Shown: piece after piece, positions 22,014 to 34,403 of the stretch
Layout: every line of letters begins with the position of its first letter
Position numbering within the stretch: the first letter of the stretch is position 1
Assembly: GCA_026122225.1 (NCBI GenBank)
Contig: JANEZZ010002677.1
Span: 1,054,001 to 1,118,000 of the forward strand
Reading direction: 5' to 3'
Source of the DNA: Heloderma charlesbogerti
Lineage: Eukaryota; Chordata; Lepidosauria; Squamata; Helodermatidae
Length of the DNA: 64,000 nt
Position numbers and translations under genes: made by a program
The notes under the pieces: generated by a model
What the model saw: the letters and a program-made list of their open reading frames with translations, nothing else
Told to the model about the DNA's origin: nothing
Database searches by the model: none

Positions 22014-22019
22014 AATAAA
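22014..22019 (+). terminator. CCDC96: CCDC96 poly(A) signal
   Basis: AATAAA 50 bases after the stop, directly after a (GT)n run at 21995-22013. It predicts a very short 3'UTR of about 70 nt. Confidence 0.75.
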
Positions 22020-22223
22020 ATATGAAATAGCACATACTTGCTGTTTGTTCTTACAGTTTATATACTGTGTAATTGTCAGAAGACAACTGTGCCTTAAAAC
22101 CATGTCAGTTTAAAATTGTCTATGAAAAGTGTTCAAAGCCAAACTCATAGCTAAGGCCACAAGGTGCTCAGTGTGATTAATTTTAAAGGAGACTGTGTCC
22201 ATGGGACTGCTTGAAACTATTAA

Positions 22224-22309
22224 GCTGCATCATATACACATTTACCCGAGATGTCCCACTGAATTCAATGGCATTTAACTTCTGGGTAGACATGTATAGG
22301 ATTGCACTG
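22224..22309. repeat. Palindromic MITE, CCTATRCA type
   Basis: The centre CCCACTGAATTCAATGGC is self-complementary. The ends GCTGCATCATATACACATTT and GACATGTATAGGATTGCACT pair imperfectly. It shares this architecture with the 53695 and 59459 copies. Confidence 0.75.
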
Positions 22310-22329
22310 CTAATGACTTTTATATAATA

Positions 22330-23820
22330 ATAATCTTAAAATTATTGCAGGTGCTTTACTTCGCCTTTCTGGGCCATCTGCCTTTCTTTGATGCATTTCC
22401 ACCAAGCATCACAGTAAATAACATACCTTTGCCCCCACCCCCTTGCCCCTTTGTATCCAAAAATTGCCCGTGCTATTCTGATAAAAATCTGTTGTGTATC
22501 TTATCAAGTAAAGTGAAAAGATCCTTCAATACAAGTCAATCCATTTTGTGTATTGGAATATAGTTCAGTGGTTGCTCAGTGCCTCTTATGACTCTGCCAG
22601 GGGAAGACTTTTCCCTCAGCAAAGTTGGCTACTGAAATACTGAGTTGTTCCTAAGTAGATTAGGGAAACTTTCTGTGTATTTGGGGGGAGGGGGGTGCCA
22701 GAAGCACTTGGGAGATCGTGAAGGGCATTATTTGGAGGGCTTGGGGCTTCCTGCAGCGCTTGTATGCATGTTTTCAGAGTGTTGGGTGGGGGGGAAATCC
22801 CTTTGAATAGTATAGATCTTTCCCCAATTCCACTGGGGTATGTAGGTATTGGGGGAGGAGGTATTTCTAGTTTTTTAAAAAAAACTTTTTTGGTCTCCCT
22901 TGTTGTAGTTTTGCTCAATGTTTTCTGGCTGCGTAACTGTTTTGTAACTTCTTTGGTTGTGTATTTCTTACCAGCTTTACAATTATTTGTGTGTGGGGTG
23001 ATCAGTTTCATTTTCTGTATAGATGCTTTTAAAAAGTTTGTTGTAGTTTTATTTTTCTTTGGAGGAGTAGTTGTGAAGTCCTGGTTCAAGCCTCTTCTCA
23101 ACCATAAGTTTACTAGATTGATTTTTGGCTAAAACTTTCTGTTTCAGCCATTACAAGGATAATAACTGACCTACCTTAGGGGATTGTTGTAATTACTGAG
23201 AATAATCACATCAATGTGGTTAAAGAAGGGCCAAAGCCAAACCTAAAAAGGGTCCACTGAGGGTCTGTTGTTGCCAACGTTTTTGGACCCATTTAGACAT
23301 TTGAGAAACTGTTGTGGGCATAACCAACCAATGGGGTGGGTGGTCACAAAGGATAAGTAAGCTGCTAAGAGAGAAAAATATCTCCAAACCCAAAAGGAAC
23401 TAAAAGGTTCTCCCAACCTCTCCTCCCAAATCTCCCTGTGGCTCAGCCACTCCATTCCACTCTATTCTCGTCTGGTACTGATGCTTTGCCTTCATCAGAG
23501 CCCCCACTCAGGAAGAGTGTGAGTGCAAGGGCTGGGAGGGAGAGAAAAAGAGTAAGGTCAAGCAGTGGGTGGGCTGAACAGAGCAAGGTTGAGAAGAGAA
23601 AGAAAGCATGAGGTGGGGAAAGGGCTGTGTGGGCAGAAGATTGCATGGGGCCAGGAAGTAACTCTTTCCTATTCTACTTGTTCACCTCACAGCTGCTCAG
23701 GAAGAAGATTCAGGGTCAAGGGAGAGAGTCTGGGACCTAGTAATTTTTTAAAGACTTTTTTCAAAAAATCAGTTTTTGAAGGGGCTAGGAGTTGCTTCAT
23801 AGGTGCAATTCGAAGTCTTT
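22330..23820. other. Unassigned intergenic sequence
   Basis: About 1.5 kb with G- and T-rich low-complexity patches (22680-22870). Overlapping ORFs on both strands (up to 161 codons on minus, 22616-23101) have simple composition and no recognisable domain, so I regard them as chance. Nothing resembling TBC1D14 is seen. Confidence 0.6.
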
Positions 23821-23831
23821 ATGGGTGCCAT

Positions 23832-24105
23832 ATTAGAATCAAAGAATCATGGAATTGGAAGGGGCCAGTGAGCCCAAACCCCTGTTTGGTGCAGAAATCT
23901 AGTTTAAAGTAACCCTGATAGATGGCTGTCCAGTCTTGGCTTGAATACCTCCAGTGACGGAGGACCCACCACTTCCCTAGGCAGGTGATTCCATTGTATG
24001 ACTGACCATTAGGAAGTTTTTCCTGATTTTCAACCAAAATCTGCCTTCCTGTAACTTTAACCTGTTATCCTGTGTCCTACAGTCTTGGTATCCTACAGTC
24101 TTGGT
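23832..24105 (-). mobile_element. CR1 3' end (reverse)
   Basis: AGAATCAAAGAATCATGGAA then TTGGAAGGGGCC is the reverse complement of the classic CR1 3' end (...TTCCAACCCTATGATTCT). The DGCPSRLE-like stretch upstream of it in CR1 coding sense is recognisable. Confidence 0.85.
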
Positions 24106-24289
24106 TTTGTTTTTATTTCAAACTCTTGGAATATTTTTATCTCAACCACGTATTCAAAATTGGCAGAGAAGCTTTTGCCCATGCAAGCAAGCGGAGTAGA
24201 TTAAGTCAATTAATTGTTACAGAGGGTCACGTGATGGGGGATTAGGTTTCCCTAACCTGAGACTACTACTAGGCAGCACAGTTGGGCCA

Positions 24290-25500
24290 ATTACTGTGGA
24301 TAATCTGCAGTGAAGTTAAAATCTCGTGGGTGGAGATGGACTCGGTGACCCAGCCTCCTCTGTCAAGAGGTTTCTTCCCATTCATTATACAATGATTGCA
24401 AAGCTGCATAATCCATCTGTTAAAACCTCTATGTTGGTCTGGTCAATGGGGGTTAAGAAATCAGCACCCTTCCCCCCTGCTACCAATTCTCGATCACCCA
24501 TGTTTTCATCATAGTGACAAATGTAAACAGTATTGTGGTTGGGAATCTAAAGGCATCTACCGAATTAGAGATCTGGTAGGAGGGCAGCCAATTACAGAAA
24601 GGGAATTGCTCAACTGCCTGGAGGAGATTCGTCCCTCTTGGCTACAAATATTTCAGATAGTCTCCCTCTTTAGACATGCAGTTGCTAAAGGCGAGGCTTC
24701 CCATGCCCTGGCAGAATTTGAAGAACTGTGTGTTCAATCAGGGGAGCTAGGGAAGGGGACCCTATCAGAATGATACTTTTCGATGCTTCCTTCCGCCACA
24801 CGGGACTTGGGTGGTTTAAAATCTGTTTTGGAGGCAGATTTGGTATCTTCAACTTCTGATGCAAGCTGGAAAGCACCGCGGTCACAGTTCCCATTCCGCA
24901 CCATTTCTGCCAGGCTCAGAGAGAATGCAGTTAAGGTTGTCCATAGATGGTATTATGCCCCACTCAGATTCCATCGTATGCACTCCACTGTATCTCCTAA
25001 CTGTTGGCGAGGCTGTAACACTACAGGCTCTTGGATGCACATGTGGTGGGAGTGCTCCAGGGTCTCTGTGTCTGGTCTCAGATTTTTGGAATAATCTCAG
25101 ACATTGTATCTCACCCTGTTAGTCCTGACCCACTACTTGCTTTATTATCCATTTATGATGATGTTGGTAGAAAAATAATCTATACGGACTTGTTGAACTT
25201 GCTGTTAGCAACGGCCTGCTTAGAAATTACTCAGCATTGGGAGTGAACTGCAGGTTTTACTTTATAAGGCTGGCTAACGAAGGTTTGGCAAATAGCTCTG
25301 GTGGAGCGTCTGACGCATCATTGCAGACTTCTTCGAGGACTTAGCAAAAGGGACTGTTTTATTGAAATTTGGTCTCCCATCTTTGCATTTGTGAATAGAG
25401 TTGTTGTTGAATACATGCCCCCGGAGATCCAAAAGTCCCTTTGGAGAGATTTATTGAACTTGTTGGTACCATAGAATATCTTGAAGCTCCAAAGTTGAAA
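24290..25500 (+). mobile_element. L1-clade (L1/Tx1-like) LINE, ORF2 C-terminal fragment
   Basis: After RT the L1-type C-terminal region is recognisable across frames: RENAVKVVHRWYYAPLRFHR, MHSTVSPNCWRGCN, GSWMHMWWECS (the L1 zinc-knuckle-like C-x-x-C ... H-x-W-W-x-C pattern) and DPLLALLSIYDD. Frameshifts and stops make it dead. It is the only L1-clade piece I see in the window. Confidence 0.75.
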
Positions 25501-25584
25501 TCTGATTGTTTTTTGTGAGTGTGCATTGCATTTATATGTTTATGTGATGAGTTTATAATATGTTGTATACATTTTTAATTTTGA

Positions 25585-27055
25585 AAAAACTATGTGCTGT
25601 GTGAAGTACTTTCATTTATCTTTCCTGAATCTCCCACCAATCAGCTTCATGGGATGACCCTGGGTTCTAGTACTGTGAGAGAGGGAGAAAAATGTCTATC
25701 CACATTCTCCACACCATGCATAATTTTGTTCACCCCTATCATGTCTCCCTTACCCTCCTTTTTCCAAGCTAAACAAACCCAGCTGTTGTAACCTTCCCTC
25801 AGAGAGGAGATGCTTCAGCCCCTTGATAATTTTAGTTGCCCTTTTCCCAGCTTTAGAATATCTCTTGTTTAGGTGTGGTGATACGAAGTATGCACAGTAT
25901 TCTAAGTGTGACTGCACAATAGATTTGTATAGGGGCAGTATGATATTGGCAGTTTTATTCTCAATTCATTTTCTAATTATGCCTAACATGGAGTTTGCCT
26001 TTTTTACAGCTGCTGCACACTGGTTGACATTTTCATCGAACTGTCCACCACAACCCCAAGATCTCTTTCTTGGTCGGTCACCTCTAGCTCAGATCCCATC
26101 ACGTTATACTTGAAAGTTGGGATTTTTTGCCCCAACATACATCACTTTACACTTGCTTACACTGAACCACATTTGCCATTTGGCTGCCTATTCTCCCAGT
26201 TTGGAGAGATCCTTTTGGAGCTCCTCACAATCCCTTTTTGTTTTAACCACCCTAAATAATTTGGTGTCATCGGCAAACTTGGCCACTTCACTGCTCACAC
26301 CTAGTCATTTATGAACAAGCTGAAAAGCATTGGTCCCAATACAGTTCCCTGTGGGACCCCACTATTTGCTTCCCCCCATTGGGAGAATTTACCATGTATT
26401 CCTACTCTCTGCTTTCTGTTCTTTAACCAGTTACTGATCCATAAGAGGACCTCTCCTCTTATTTGTTCAGGAGTCTTTGGTGAGGGACTTTTTCAAAAGC
26501 CTTTTGGAAGTCCAGGTAAACAATGTCCATCAGATCCCTGTCTACATGTTTATCAACACTCTCAAAGAACACTAAAAGGTTAGTGAGACAGGACTTACCT
26601 TTGCAGAAGCCATGTTGATTCTTTTTTCAGCAGGGCTCGCCCTTCTATATGCTTACCAATTTTATCTTTAATTATGCTTTCAACAAACTGAGAGCTGGTG
26701 TAGTGGTGAGAGTGTTGGGCTGGGAGATCCGGGTTCTAGTCCCCACTTGGCCATAGAAGCTCACTGAGTGACTTTGGGCCAGTTACAGACTCTCAGCCCA
26801 ACCTACCTCACAGGGTTGTTGTTGTGTGGATAAAATGAAGAGGAGGAGGATAATGTAAGCCTCCTTGGGTTCCTTGCAAGAAGAGAAATGGCGGGATATA
26901 AATGCAATTAAATAAACAAACTTATCCGGAACAGACGTTAAACTAACCGGCCTGTAATTTCCTGGATCCCCCCCCCCTCGATCCCTTTTTAAAAACTGGT
27001 GTTACATTGGCCATCTTCCACCCATCTGGTACATTATCCATAAGATTCAGAACTC
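25585..27055 (-). mobile_element. CR1 LINE, RT part (reverse), split by a SINE
   Basis: It covers minus-strand CR1 ORF2, for instance the regions encoding the VPQGSVLGP-like motif (near 26330-26370) and FADD-neighbourhood (near 26260-26290). It is closely collinear with 28396-29525 and 29649-30736. It is interrupted at 26690-26914 by a tRNA-SINE and is full of stops. Confidence 0.85.
26690..26914 (+). mobile_element. tRNA-derived SINE with 8-bp target duplication
   Basis: The pol III A box (TGGTGTAGTGGTGAG) and B box (GGGTTCTAGTCCCC) are near the 5' end. Then come a core (GACTTTGGGCCAGTTACAGA, CAACCTACCTCACAGGGTTG) and a LINE-type tail (GGCGGGATATAAATGCAATT). AACAAACT flanks it at 26682-26689 and 26915-26922, although the right copy overlaps the A-rich tail. 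Confidence 0.88.
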
Positions 27056-27170
27056 CATCTGTGTGGGTTTCCCACAGGCAGCTGGTTGGCCATTGTGTCA
27101 ACAGAATACTGGACTAGATGGACCCTTGGTCTGAGCCAGCATGGCTCTTATGTAAGTGGGCTTATGTGCC
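27056..27170 (+). mobile_element. CR1 3' tail (forward)
   Basis: CAGCTGGTTGGCCATTGTGT ... GGTCTGAGCCAGCATGGCTC is the same 3' end as in 29440-29520. Confidence 0.75.
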
Positions 27171-27469
27171 ATGTAAACTGTAAACATATTCTACAGTTTC
27201 ACATATGGTATAAAATATGCACAGAGTATGTGTGAGAGGGAGAAAAAAAACCCAGTTAAAGCTTCTGCTTCAATTTATTGAAATAAGGCCTTCCCCTCCC
27301 CTTATTTAGGTGTTACAGATAATTATGGGCCACCTCCCCACTGCCCCTGACTTGCTATAGATCTTTCTAAGCTTTCTTGGAGAACTTGGAGATAAAGCTG
27401 AAGGTTTTCCTGGGAGTTCTTGTCTGCCATGTAATGTTGGAACACTCTCCATGCCAGTTCCCACCCTTC
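27171..27469. other. Short unassigned spacer
   Basis: Nothing recognisable; contains AGAGAATG-type low-complexity and an A-run at 27242-27250. Confidence 0.5.
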
Positions 27470-28395
27470 CTCAAAACATCTTTAATCATCATGCCATATC
27501 TCAGAGCAGCTAACAAACTTAAAAGATAAAGCATAAATATTAAAAACAGTAGTGGCAGGAGTAAAAACCAAAAGCCAGATTAAACTATACAAAACTCAAC
27601 ATCTTGAAAAACCTGGGCAAATAGAGGTTTACTTTTCACTGGATGCTGAAAAGACTATTATGGGTCACCACCCATCCCACCCCAGTAGGTGATGGCGTGT
27701 GTGAAAGAAGACATGCAAGGAAAGTCTCAGCAACCGGAGAAGGAGGTCCTCATGGTAACCACTGGTCCCAAGCTGTAGAGGGCTTGAAAGGTCAATACCA
27801 GCATACTGAATGGAGCCTGGAAATGGGGCAGGAGCCAGTTCAGGTGTTTTCATCATGAAGCGATGTGTTCCATTCACCTGGTTCCAGTTAATAACCCAAC
27901 AGCTGTATTTTGTACTAAATGTAGTTTCCAAAATGTCTCCAAGGGCAGCCCTATTTGCAATGTGTTACAATAATTGAGAGGGGGAAGGGGGCCCCTGCTG
28001 AAGACCACATCCGCCTTCTCCCTCAACTGTCCCCACCAGTGGCTACTCCAGCAAGTTGTACTGAGGGAGATGAGAAGGGGAAACAAGGCCATTCCGCCAC
28101 TCTTGTGGACTTAATTTTTTTCCCCTCTTCCTTCGTTTCTTTTTCCTTGTGTCATGTCTTTTTAGAGTGTAAGCTGGGAGACAGGGACTGCCTTGTATTA
28201 CTGATTATATGTAAGTGACTCCAGGAGCCTTTTTGGCTGAGAAGTGGGATAAAAATAGTTCAAATAAATAAATAATCCAATTGGGACATTGCTGGACCAT
28301 GAGTAACTGTGGCCAGGCTCTCACTGTCCAGGAGAGGCCATAGCTGGCACACCTTCCTTGCCTATTAAAATGCACCTATTGCCACCTAGGCCAGG
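27470..28395 (-). mobile_element. L2-clade LINE 3'UTR (reverse), split by a second repeat
   Basis: On the minus strand it resembles the 2150-2880 L2 3'UTR (ATTTGCAATGTGTTACAATA, GGGCTTGAAAGGTCAATACC). It resumes after an insertion with AATCCAATTGGGACATTGCT and continues to about 28395. Confidence 0.75.
27985..28275 (+). mobile_element. L2/MIR3-like short element with TTAGAGTGTAAGC tail
   Basis: It ends in CTTGTGTCATGTCTTTTTAG then AGTGTAAGCTGGGAGACAGG and AAATAAATAAATAA. The same 3' end occurs at about 57480-57610, 58530-58660 and 60300-60420. It interrupts the L2 3'UTR. Confidence 0.65.
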
Positions 28396-29525
28396 AACAA
28401 TAACTGTTTAAAGAACAGAAAGCAGGGAGTAGGGATACATGGTAAATTCTCCCAGTGGAGGGAAGTAACTATTGAGGTCCCACAAGGTTCTGTATTGGGG
28501 CCAATGCTTTTCAACCTGTTCATAAATGATCTGGAATTAGGAGTGAGCAGTGAAGTGGCCAAGTGGTTAACACAAAAAGGGATTGTGAGGAGCTCCAGGA
28601 GGATCTCTCTAAACTGGGAGAATGGGCATCCAAATGGCAAATGTAAGCAAGTGTAAAGTGATGCACATTGGGGCAAAAACTTCCAGTTTCAAGTATAACC
28701 TGATGGGATCTGAGCTAGTGGTGACCAACCAAGAAAGAGATCTTGGGGTTGTGGTGGACAGCTTGATGAAAATGTCAACCCAATTTGTGGCCACTGTAAA
28801 AAAGGCACACTCCATGTTAAGCACAATTAAGAAAGGAATTGAGACTAAAACTGCCAATATCATACTGCCCTTATACAAATCTGTGGTGTGATCACACTTA
28901 GAATACCGTGCACACTTCTGATCATCATACCTAAAAAAAGATATTTTAGAGCTGGGAAAAGGGCAACTAAAATGATCAAGGGGCTGAAGCATCTCCTCTC
29001 TGAGGGAAGGTTACAACAGCTGGGCTTGTTTAGCTTGGAAATCAGGAGGGTAAGGGGAGACATGATAGAGGTGAACAAAATTATGCATGGTGTGGAGAAT
29101 GTGGATAGAGAGACATTTTTCTCCCTCTCTCATAATTCTAGAACCCAATGGGGTCATCCCATGAAGCTGACTGGTGGGAGATTCAGGACAGATAAAACTT
29201 CTTCACACAGTGTATAAACTACGGAATTCACTACTGCAGGATGTAGTGATGGTCACCAATTTGGATGGCTTTAAAAGGGGGTTAGATAAATTCCTGGAGA
29301 AGGCTATCAATGGCTACAAGTCCTGATGGTTATGTGCTACCTCCAGTACCAGAGGCGGTAGCCCTATGTACAGCAGTTGCTGGGGAATGTGGGCAGGAGG
29401 GTGCTATTGTACTCGTGTTCTGCTTGTGGTTTCCTGGACAACAGCTGGTTGGCCACTGTGTGAGCAGAATGCTGGATTAGATGGTCGCTTGGTCTGATCC
29501 AGCATGGCTCTTACGTTCTAATATT
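28396..29525 (+). mobile_element. CR1 LINE 3' half (forward)
   Basis: ORF2 fragments VPQGSVLGPMLFNLFINDLE (near 28466), GLKHLLSEGRLQQLGLFSLE and HNSRTQWGHPMKLTGGRFRT are followed by the 3'UTR and the terminal GTTGGCCACTGTGTGAGCAG ... CAGCATGGCTCTTACGTTCT. Several stops and frameshifts. Confidence 0.88.
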
Positions 29526-29648
29526 CTTAAGGCCACTTGGGCCTCAAAAAAAAGGAATGGATCAGATAGCACCTTCTGCTTATGAACCTGATCCTTCAGA
29601 GGGAGTGCGACACCATCCAGGACCAGCCAGACACTATCACCCAGTTCA

Positions 29649-30736
29649 GATGAACATGAGAAGGGCTGTGGTGGATCAGACCAAGGCTGATCCAGTCCAG
29701 CATTCTGTTCACACAGTGGCCAAACAGATGCCCGAGAAGCCCACAAGCAGGACATGAATGCAATAGCACCAAGTAGTATGTAGCCATCATGACTAGTTGC
29801 CATTGAAAGCCTTATCCTCCATGAGTTTTCCTAATTCCCTTTTAAAACCATCTTATATTAGTGGCCATCCCCTTACGTTGAAGGAGTAAATTCCATAGAC
29901 TAACTATGCACTGAGTGTCCTTTTATCAACCCTCAGTCTCCCAAAATTCAGCTTCATTGATGATCTTGGGTTCTATTATTGTTTGGGAGAAAGACTCTTC
30001 TGTCCATTTTTTCTACACCATGCATAATTTTATACACCTCTATCATCTATCTATTTCTTTACAACATTTATACACCACTCCACATCTAAACAGCAGTGAA
30101 CAATAAAAGATAAAAAGAATAAAACACTATTAATTTTGTTTTTAAAAACAGAGTACCAATAAAAACCATGGCTGGTCAGTCAAGGAGGGCTTTTTTAAAT
30201 AATATCTACCCCCCTTGCCTTTTCTAAGCTAAAAAGCCCTAAATGTTGTAACCTTTCCTCTTAAGAGACTTGCTCCAGCCCCTTGATCATTTTGGTTGTC
30301 CTTTTCTGCAGATTTTCAACTCCATAATATCCTTTTTAGGTGTGGTGACCAGAACTGTACACAGTATTCCAAGTGTGGACGCACCACAGATTTGTGTGAG
30401 GGCAGTATGATTTTGGCAGTTTTATTTTTAATTCCTTTCCTAATGATCCCAACATGGAATTTGCCTTTTTCACAGCAGTTGCACATTTGACATTTTCATC
30501 AAGCTATGCACTACAACCCTAAGACTTCTTTCTTGGTCAGTCATCACCAGCTCAGATCCCATCAACATATATGTGAAATTAAGATTTTTTGCCCTAACGC
30601 ACATAACATTACAGATGTTTACAGTTGTTGAACTGCAGTTGCCATTTTAAGGCCCGTTCTCCCAGTTTGGAGAGATCCTGTTGGAGCTTTTAACTATCCC
30701 TTTTGTTTTAATCACCCTAAAGAATCTGGCCTCATC
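29649..30736 (-). mobile_element. CR1 LINE (reverse), left part of a split copy
   Basis: It begins with the reverse of the CR1 3' end (GAACATGAGAAGGGCTGTGG) and runs through minus-strand 3'UTR and RT. It stops at CACCCTAAAGAATCTGGCCT, where a large L2 is inserted. The CR1 resumes at 34401. A small L2 tail (30046-30208) is also inserted. Confidence 0.85.
30046..30208 (-). mobile_element. L2 3' tail inserted in CR1
   Basis: (CTAT)n followed by CATTTATACACCACTCCACA and AAACAGCAGTGAACAATAAA is the reverse of an L2 3' terminus. It breaks the CR1 sequence between CACCTCTATCAT and CCCCTTGCCTTTTC. Confidence 0.65.
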
Positions 30737-31571
30737 CATCAGCCGGAGAACCAAGGGGCCACTGGGAGGCTGCACCTCCTGCCTCCTGGGAAGAACATCA
30801 TCACAGGGGGGAGGCCAACCTGGGCCTATACGTCAGCCAGAGCAGGAAGAGCTGCAGGGAGCTCACTCCACCCCTCCCTGCTAGAAAGAACACACGGCTT
30901 TTGGTCGACCCCAAAAGGCTCATCACTTGGGGGAGCCACAAGGGAGCAGAGGGCCTGGGTCGTAACAAGTTTTTAAAAAATTGTTGGTGGGTGGTGGGCT
31001 TTGGGGTTGTGTGTGTGATTTTAAGGGTGGGGTGCCCACCTGATAGGCGGAAGCAAGGGAGGCCTGTGTCCACCTGGCCGAGGCAGTGGGGGGAGTTCTG
31101 GGGGCCAGAACATACCGAGGCTGGGCGGCAGATGCTGGCGGAGCGCATGGGGCAGGTCACGCCAGGCAAGGGGAACAGGGGAGAGATGCGTAATATCCGT
31201 TCTGGGCCTGTCCAGAGCTGAAGGATGGCTGGGGGATGCGTGGCCCCATCCTCCGGCCTTTGTCTGCTGCTGTGTAATGCCAGGTCCGTTGCCCGTAAAA
31301 CACCTCTCGTCCATGACATGATCCTGGATGAGGGTGCAGACCTGGCATGTATTATGGAGACCTGGCTAGATGAGGCTGCTGCTCCCACTCTTGCAGCCAT
31401 TTGCCTGGCTGGATTTTTGTACGCGCAGCAGCTGGGGGTTGGGGAGGGGGAGTGGCTGTTATGTACCACAAGTCCTTGGTCCTCACCAGACTCCCTCTCT
31501 GGGAGACCAGAGTTGCTGACTGCATGTAGTGGAGGTTGGGCCCGAAGGGCAGTCTGGGGATGCTGCTCGTG

Positions 31572-31747
31572 TACCACAGAATCATAGAATAGTAGGGTTG
31601 GAAGGGGCCTACAAGGCCATCGAGTCCAACCCCCTGCTCAATGCAGGAATCCAAGTCAGAGCATCCCTGACAGATGGCTGTCCAGCCTCATCTTGAATGC
31701 CTCCAGTTTGGGAGAGCCCACCACCTCCCTAGGTAATTGGTCCATCC
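31572..31747 (-). mobile_element. CR1 3' end inserted in the L2 endonuclease
   Basis: AGAATCATAGAATAGTAGGG to TCCCTAGGTAATTGGTCCAT is the reverse of a CR1 terminus. L2 endonuclease sequence resumes with CTGCATGACAGACTGCCTGG. It is therefore younger than the L2. Confidence 0.85.
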
Positions 31748-34348
31748 ACCCCGCTGCATGACAGACTGCCTGGCCAAGGTGCTGGAGGTGGTCTCTGATG
31801 TGCGTGTACAGTCCCTTAACTTGTTGGTGTTGGGGGACTTCAATGTACATTCAGAGGCCATCCTCATGGGGGGCCTCAAGACTTCATGGAGTCCATGATT
31901 TCCTGGGAGCTGCACCCTATTCCAACTGGGCCCACCCATGTAGCCATCCATGCATTACACATTGTTTCCTGAGAGGTGGGGAGTGATCTGGAAATTGGGG
32001 GTAAATCCACCCCCCCCCTTTCATGGTCATATCACTACCCGATGGGGTTGGACTTCTTGGTTCCACAACCCCTCCGCAGGGGTGGAAGACCTATTAAGAT
32101 GGTCCACCCCAGACGTCTTACGGATCCAAACGGATTCCTGACTTCGCTTGGGGATTCTTTGGAGCACGCAAATGGCCACATGGTCGAGACCCTGGTGGAT
32201 GGCCGGAATGCTGCAATCCCCGGGGCATTAGACCGGGTGGCTCCAAAACACCCTCTCCCCCTGAACAGAGCTCAGACTGCACCATGGTTCACCCAACGGT
32301 TGCAAGCTCTGAAGCGGGAGGTGAGACAGCTAGAGCACCAGTGGAGGAAATCTCACTCCGAAGATGATTGGACATGGGTTAGAGCTGTAGCTTCAGACTA
32401 CCATGTGGTGATAAGAGCAGCAAAAAAGAATTTTTATGCTGCCTCTGTCGCATCCGCAAACTGCTGTCCCAGGAGGCTGTTTCAAGTGGTCCGGAACCTG
32501 GTCGGTCTAGTTGTTCTGGAACCAGTGGAGCATCCTAAGGCCTCCTGTGATGAGTTTGCAAACCACTTTGCAGATAAAATCGACTGGGTCAGGAGTGCTA
32601 TTCCATGCGCTGTGGATACAGTTAGTGAACGAGGGGCAGTGGCAGACCAGTTGTGTGGGATCGGTTCCAGCTTCTTCCTTCGGAGGAAGTGGACAAGGTG
32701 CTTTCATCTGTAAGGCCGACCACCTGCTTACTCGATCCTTGCCCATCTTGGCTCATTATGAGCTGCAGGGAGACGTAGGGAGGGGATCAAGGCAGTGATG
32801 AATGCCTCCCTCAAGGAGGGAGTGATGCCATCAGCCCTCAAGCAGGCGATAAGACCACTGTGAAAGAAGCCCTCCTTGGATCCCCAAGACTTGAACAACT
32901 GTCACCTGGTCTTGAATCTGCCATTTTAGGGGAAGGTAATTGAGCAGGTGGTGGCGTTGCAGTTGCACGCAAGCTTGGAAGAAGCTGATTATCTGAATCC
33001 ATTTCAGTCGGGCTTCAGGCCTGGGCATGGGATAGAAACAGCCTTGGTCACCTTGGTGGATGATATGGGGAGGGCTCTGGATAGGGGCAAATGCTCCTTC
33101 CTTGTTCTCCTCGATCTCTCAGTGGCTTTTGATGCTGTTGACCATGGTATCCTCCTGGACCGCCTGGAGGGGTTGGGCATAGGGGACACCATATTACGGT
33201 GGTTTTGTTCCTTCCTCTCTGGCAGGTACCAGAGGGTAGCTCTGGGGGTGGAGACTTCAGACCCTTGGCTGCTTACTTGCAGGGTGCCACAGGGTTCTCT
33301 CCCCGATGTTATTTAACATCTATGTGAAGCCACTGGGGGCTATCATCAGGAGTTTGGGGTGCAGCGTCACCAATATGTGGGTGACAGGCAACTCTCTCAC
33401 TTAAATCCTCGCCAAGGTTGGCTGTAGAAACCCTACCCAAGTGGCTGGAGTCGGTGAATGGCTGGATAGAAAGGACTAAGCTGAAACTGAACCCCAACAA
33501 AACCAGAGTACTTTTTGTGGGAGACAAGGGGAGGTTGGGAGATGCTGACCTGGTGTTCAGTGGGGTGCGGCTGTCCCTGAAGGACCAGGTCCACACTCTG
33601 GGGGTAATTTTAGACTCCCAGCTGTCCAAGGAGGCTCGGGTGTCAGCCATGAGCCGGACAGCACTGTACCAACTCCACCTGATATGGTGGCTGTGCCCCT
33701 ACCCCCCTAACCATCTGCTCCCATCAGCAGTTCATGCCCTGGTCTTCTCTCGCCTAGAGTACTGTAATGCACTCTACATGGGGTTACCCTTGAAGATGGT
33801 TTGGAAGTTGCAGCCGGTGCAGAACGCGGCAGCCTGCCTGATTAAAGGCAGCCGTCAGTGAGACCACATCACTCCAGTGCTGAGGGAGTTGCACTGGTTA
33901 CCAGTTGTTTTCCGGGCCCAATTCAAGGTGCTGGCATTGACCTTTAAAACCCTATATGGTTCTGGCCCAGTCTATCCTAAGGAGCACCTCCAGCAACACC
34001 AGGGATGCCGCTCAACGAGATTGATCTTGGTAGGCCTTCTGTCTGTTCCATCAGCCAGGACAGCTAGGCTGGTGAGGACTAGGGAGAGGGCCTTTTCTGT
34101 GGTGGCTCCCACTCTGTGGAATTCCCTCCCTAGTGACCTCCGCCATGCCCCCTCTTTGATGAGCTTCTGCCAGGCTTTGAAAACCTGGCTGTTCAGGCGG
34201 GCATTTGGGGTGGGTTAGGATTTTTTTTTAGAGCAATGCTGTTTTGTTCAGTTGATTATGTAAATGTGTTTCGTGTTGTTATTTGTATTGTACGCCACCT
34301 AGAGTGGCTGGGTAGGCGGCCAGATGGGCAGCTAATAAATCTAATAAA

Positions 34349-34349
<1 letters not shown>

Positions 34350-34402
<53 letters not shown>
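34350..34402. repeat. (AAGC)n microsatellite, ~13 units
   Basis: Perfect tetranucleotide array at the 3' end of the L2, probably expanded from its tail. Confidence 0.97.

Positions 34403-34403
<1 letters not shown>

Larger units (their letters stand above)
30737..34402 (+). mobile_element. Nearly full-length L2-like LINE, inactive
   Basis: The order is: 5'UTR (starting AGCCGGAGAACCAAGGGGCC, shared with 57001); endonuclease (CLLLCNARSVARKTPLVHDM, ADLACIMETWLDE, LGDFNVHSEA); spacer (WFTQRLQALKREVRQLEHQW); RT ([48 protein letters not shown]); and the C-terminus (RERAFSVVAPTLWNSLPSDL ... FGVG, stop 34218). The catalytic YADD reads YVGD at about 33377, removing one catalytic Asp. Frameshifts and stops are many, and a CR1 scrap interrupts the endonuclease. 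The 3' tail is AATAAATCTAATAAATAAGC plus (AAGC)n. Diverged target duplications AATCTGGCCTCATC / CATTTAGTGTCATC flank it. Confidence 0.88.

Noticed and set aside
22616..23132. 161- and 122-codon ORFs on opposite strands
   Set aside because: Both derive from low-complexity G/T-rich DNA, overlap each other and show no domain.
30801..31577. 258-codon minus-strand ORF
   Set aside because: Antisense to L2 5'UTR and endonuclease; Pro/Ser-rich, no domain.
34350..34402. CRISPR-like regular array
   Set aside because: Simple (AAGC)n microsatellite without spacers, at the tail of a LINE.
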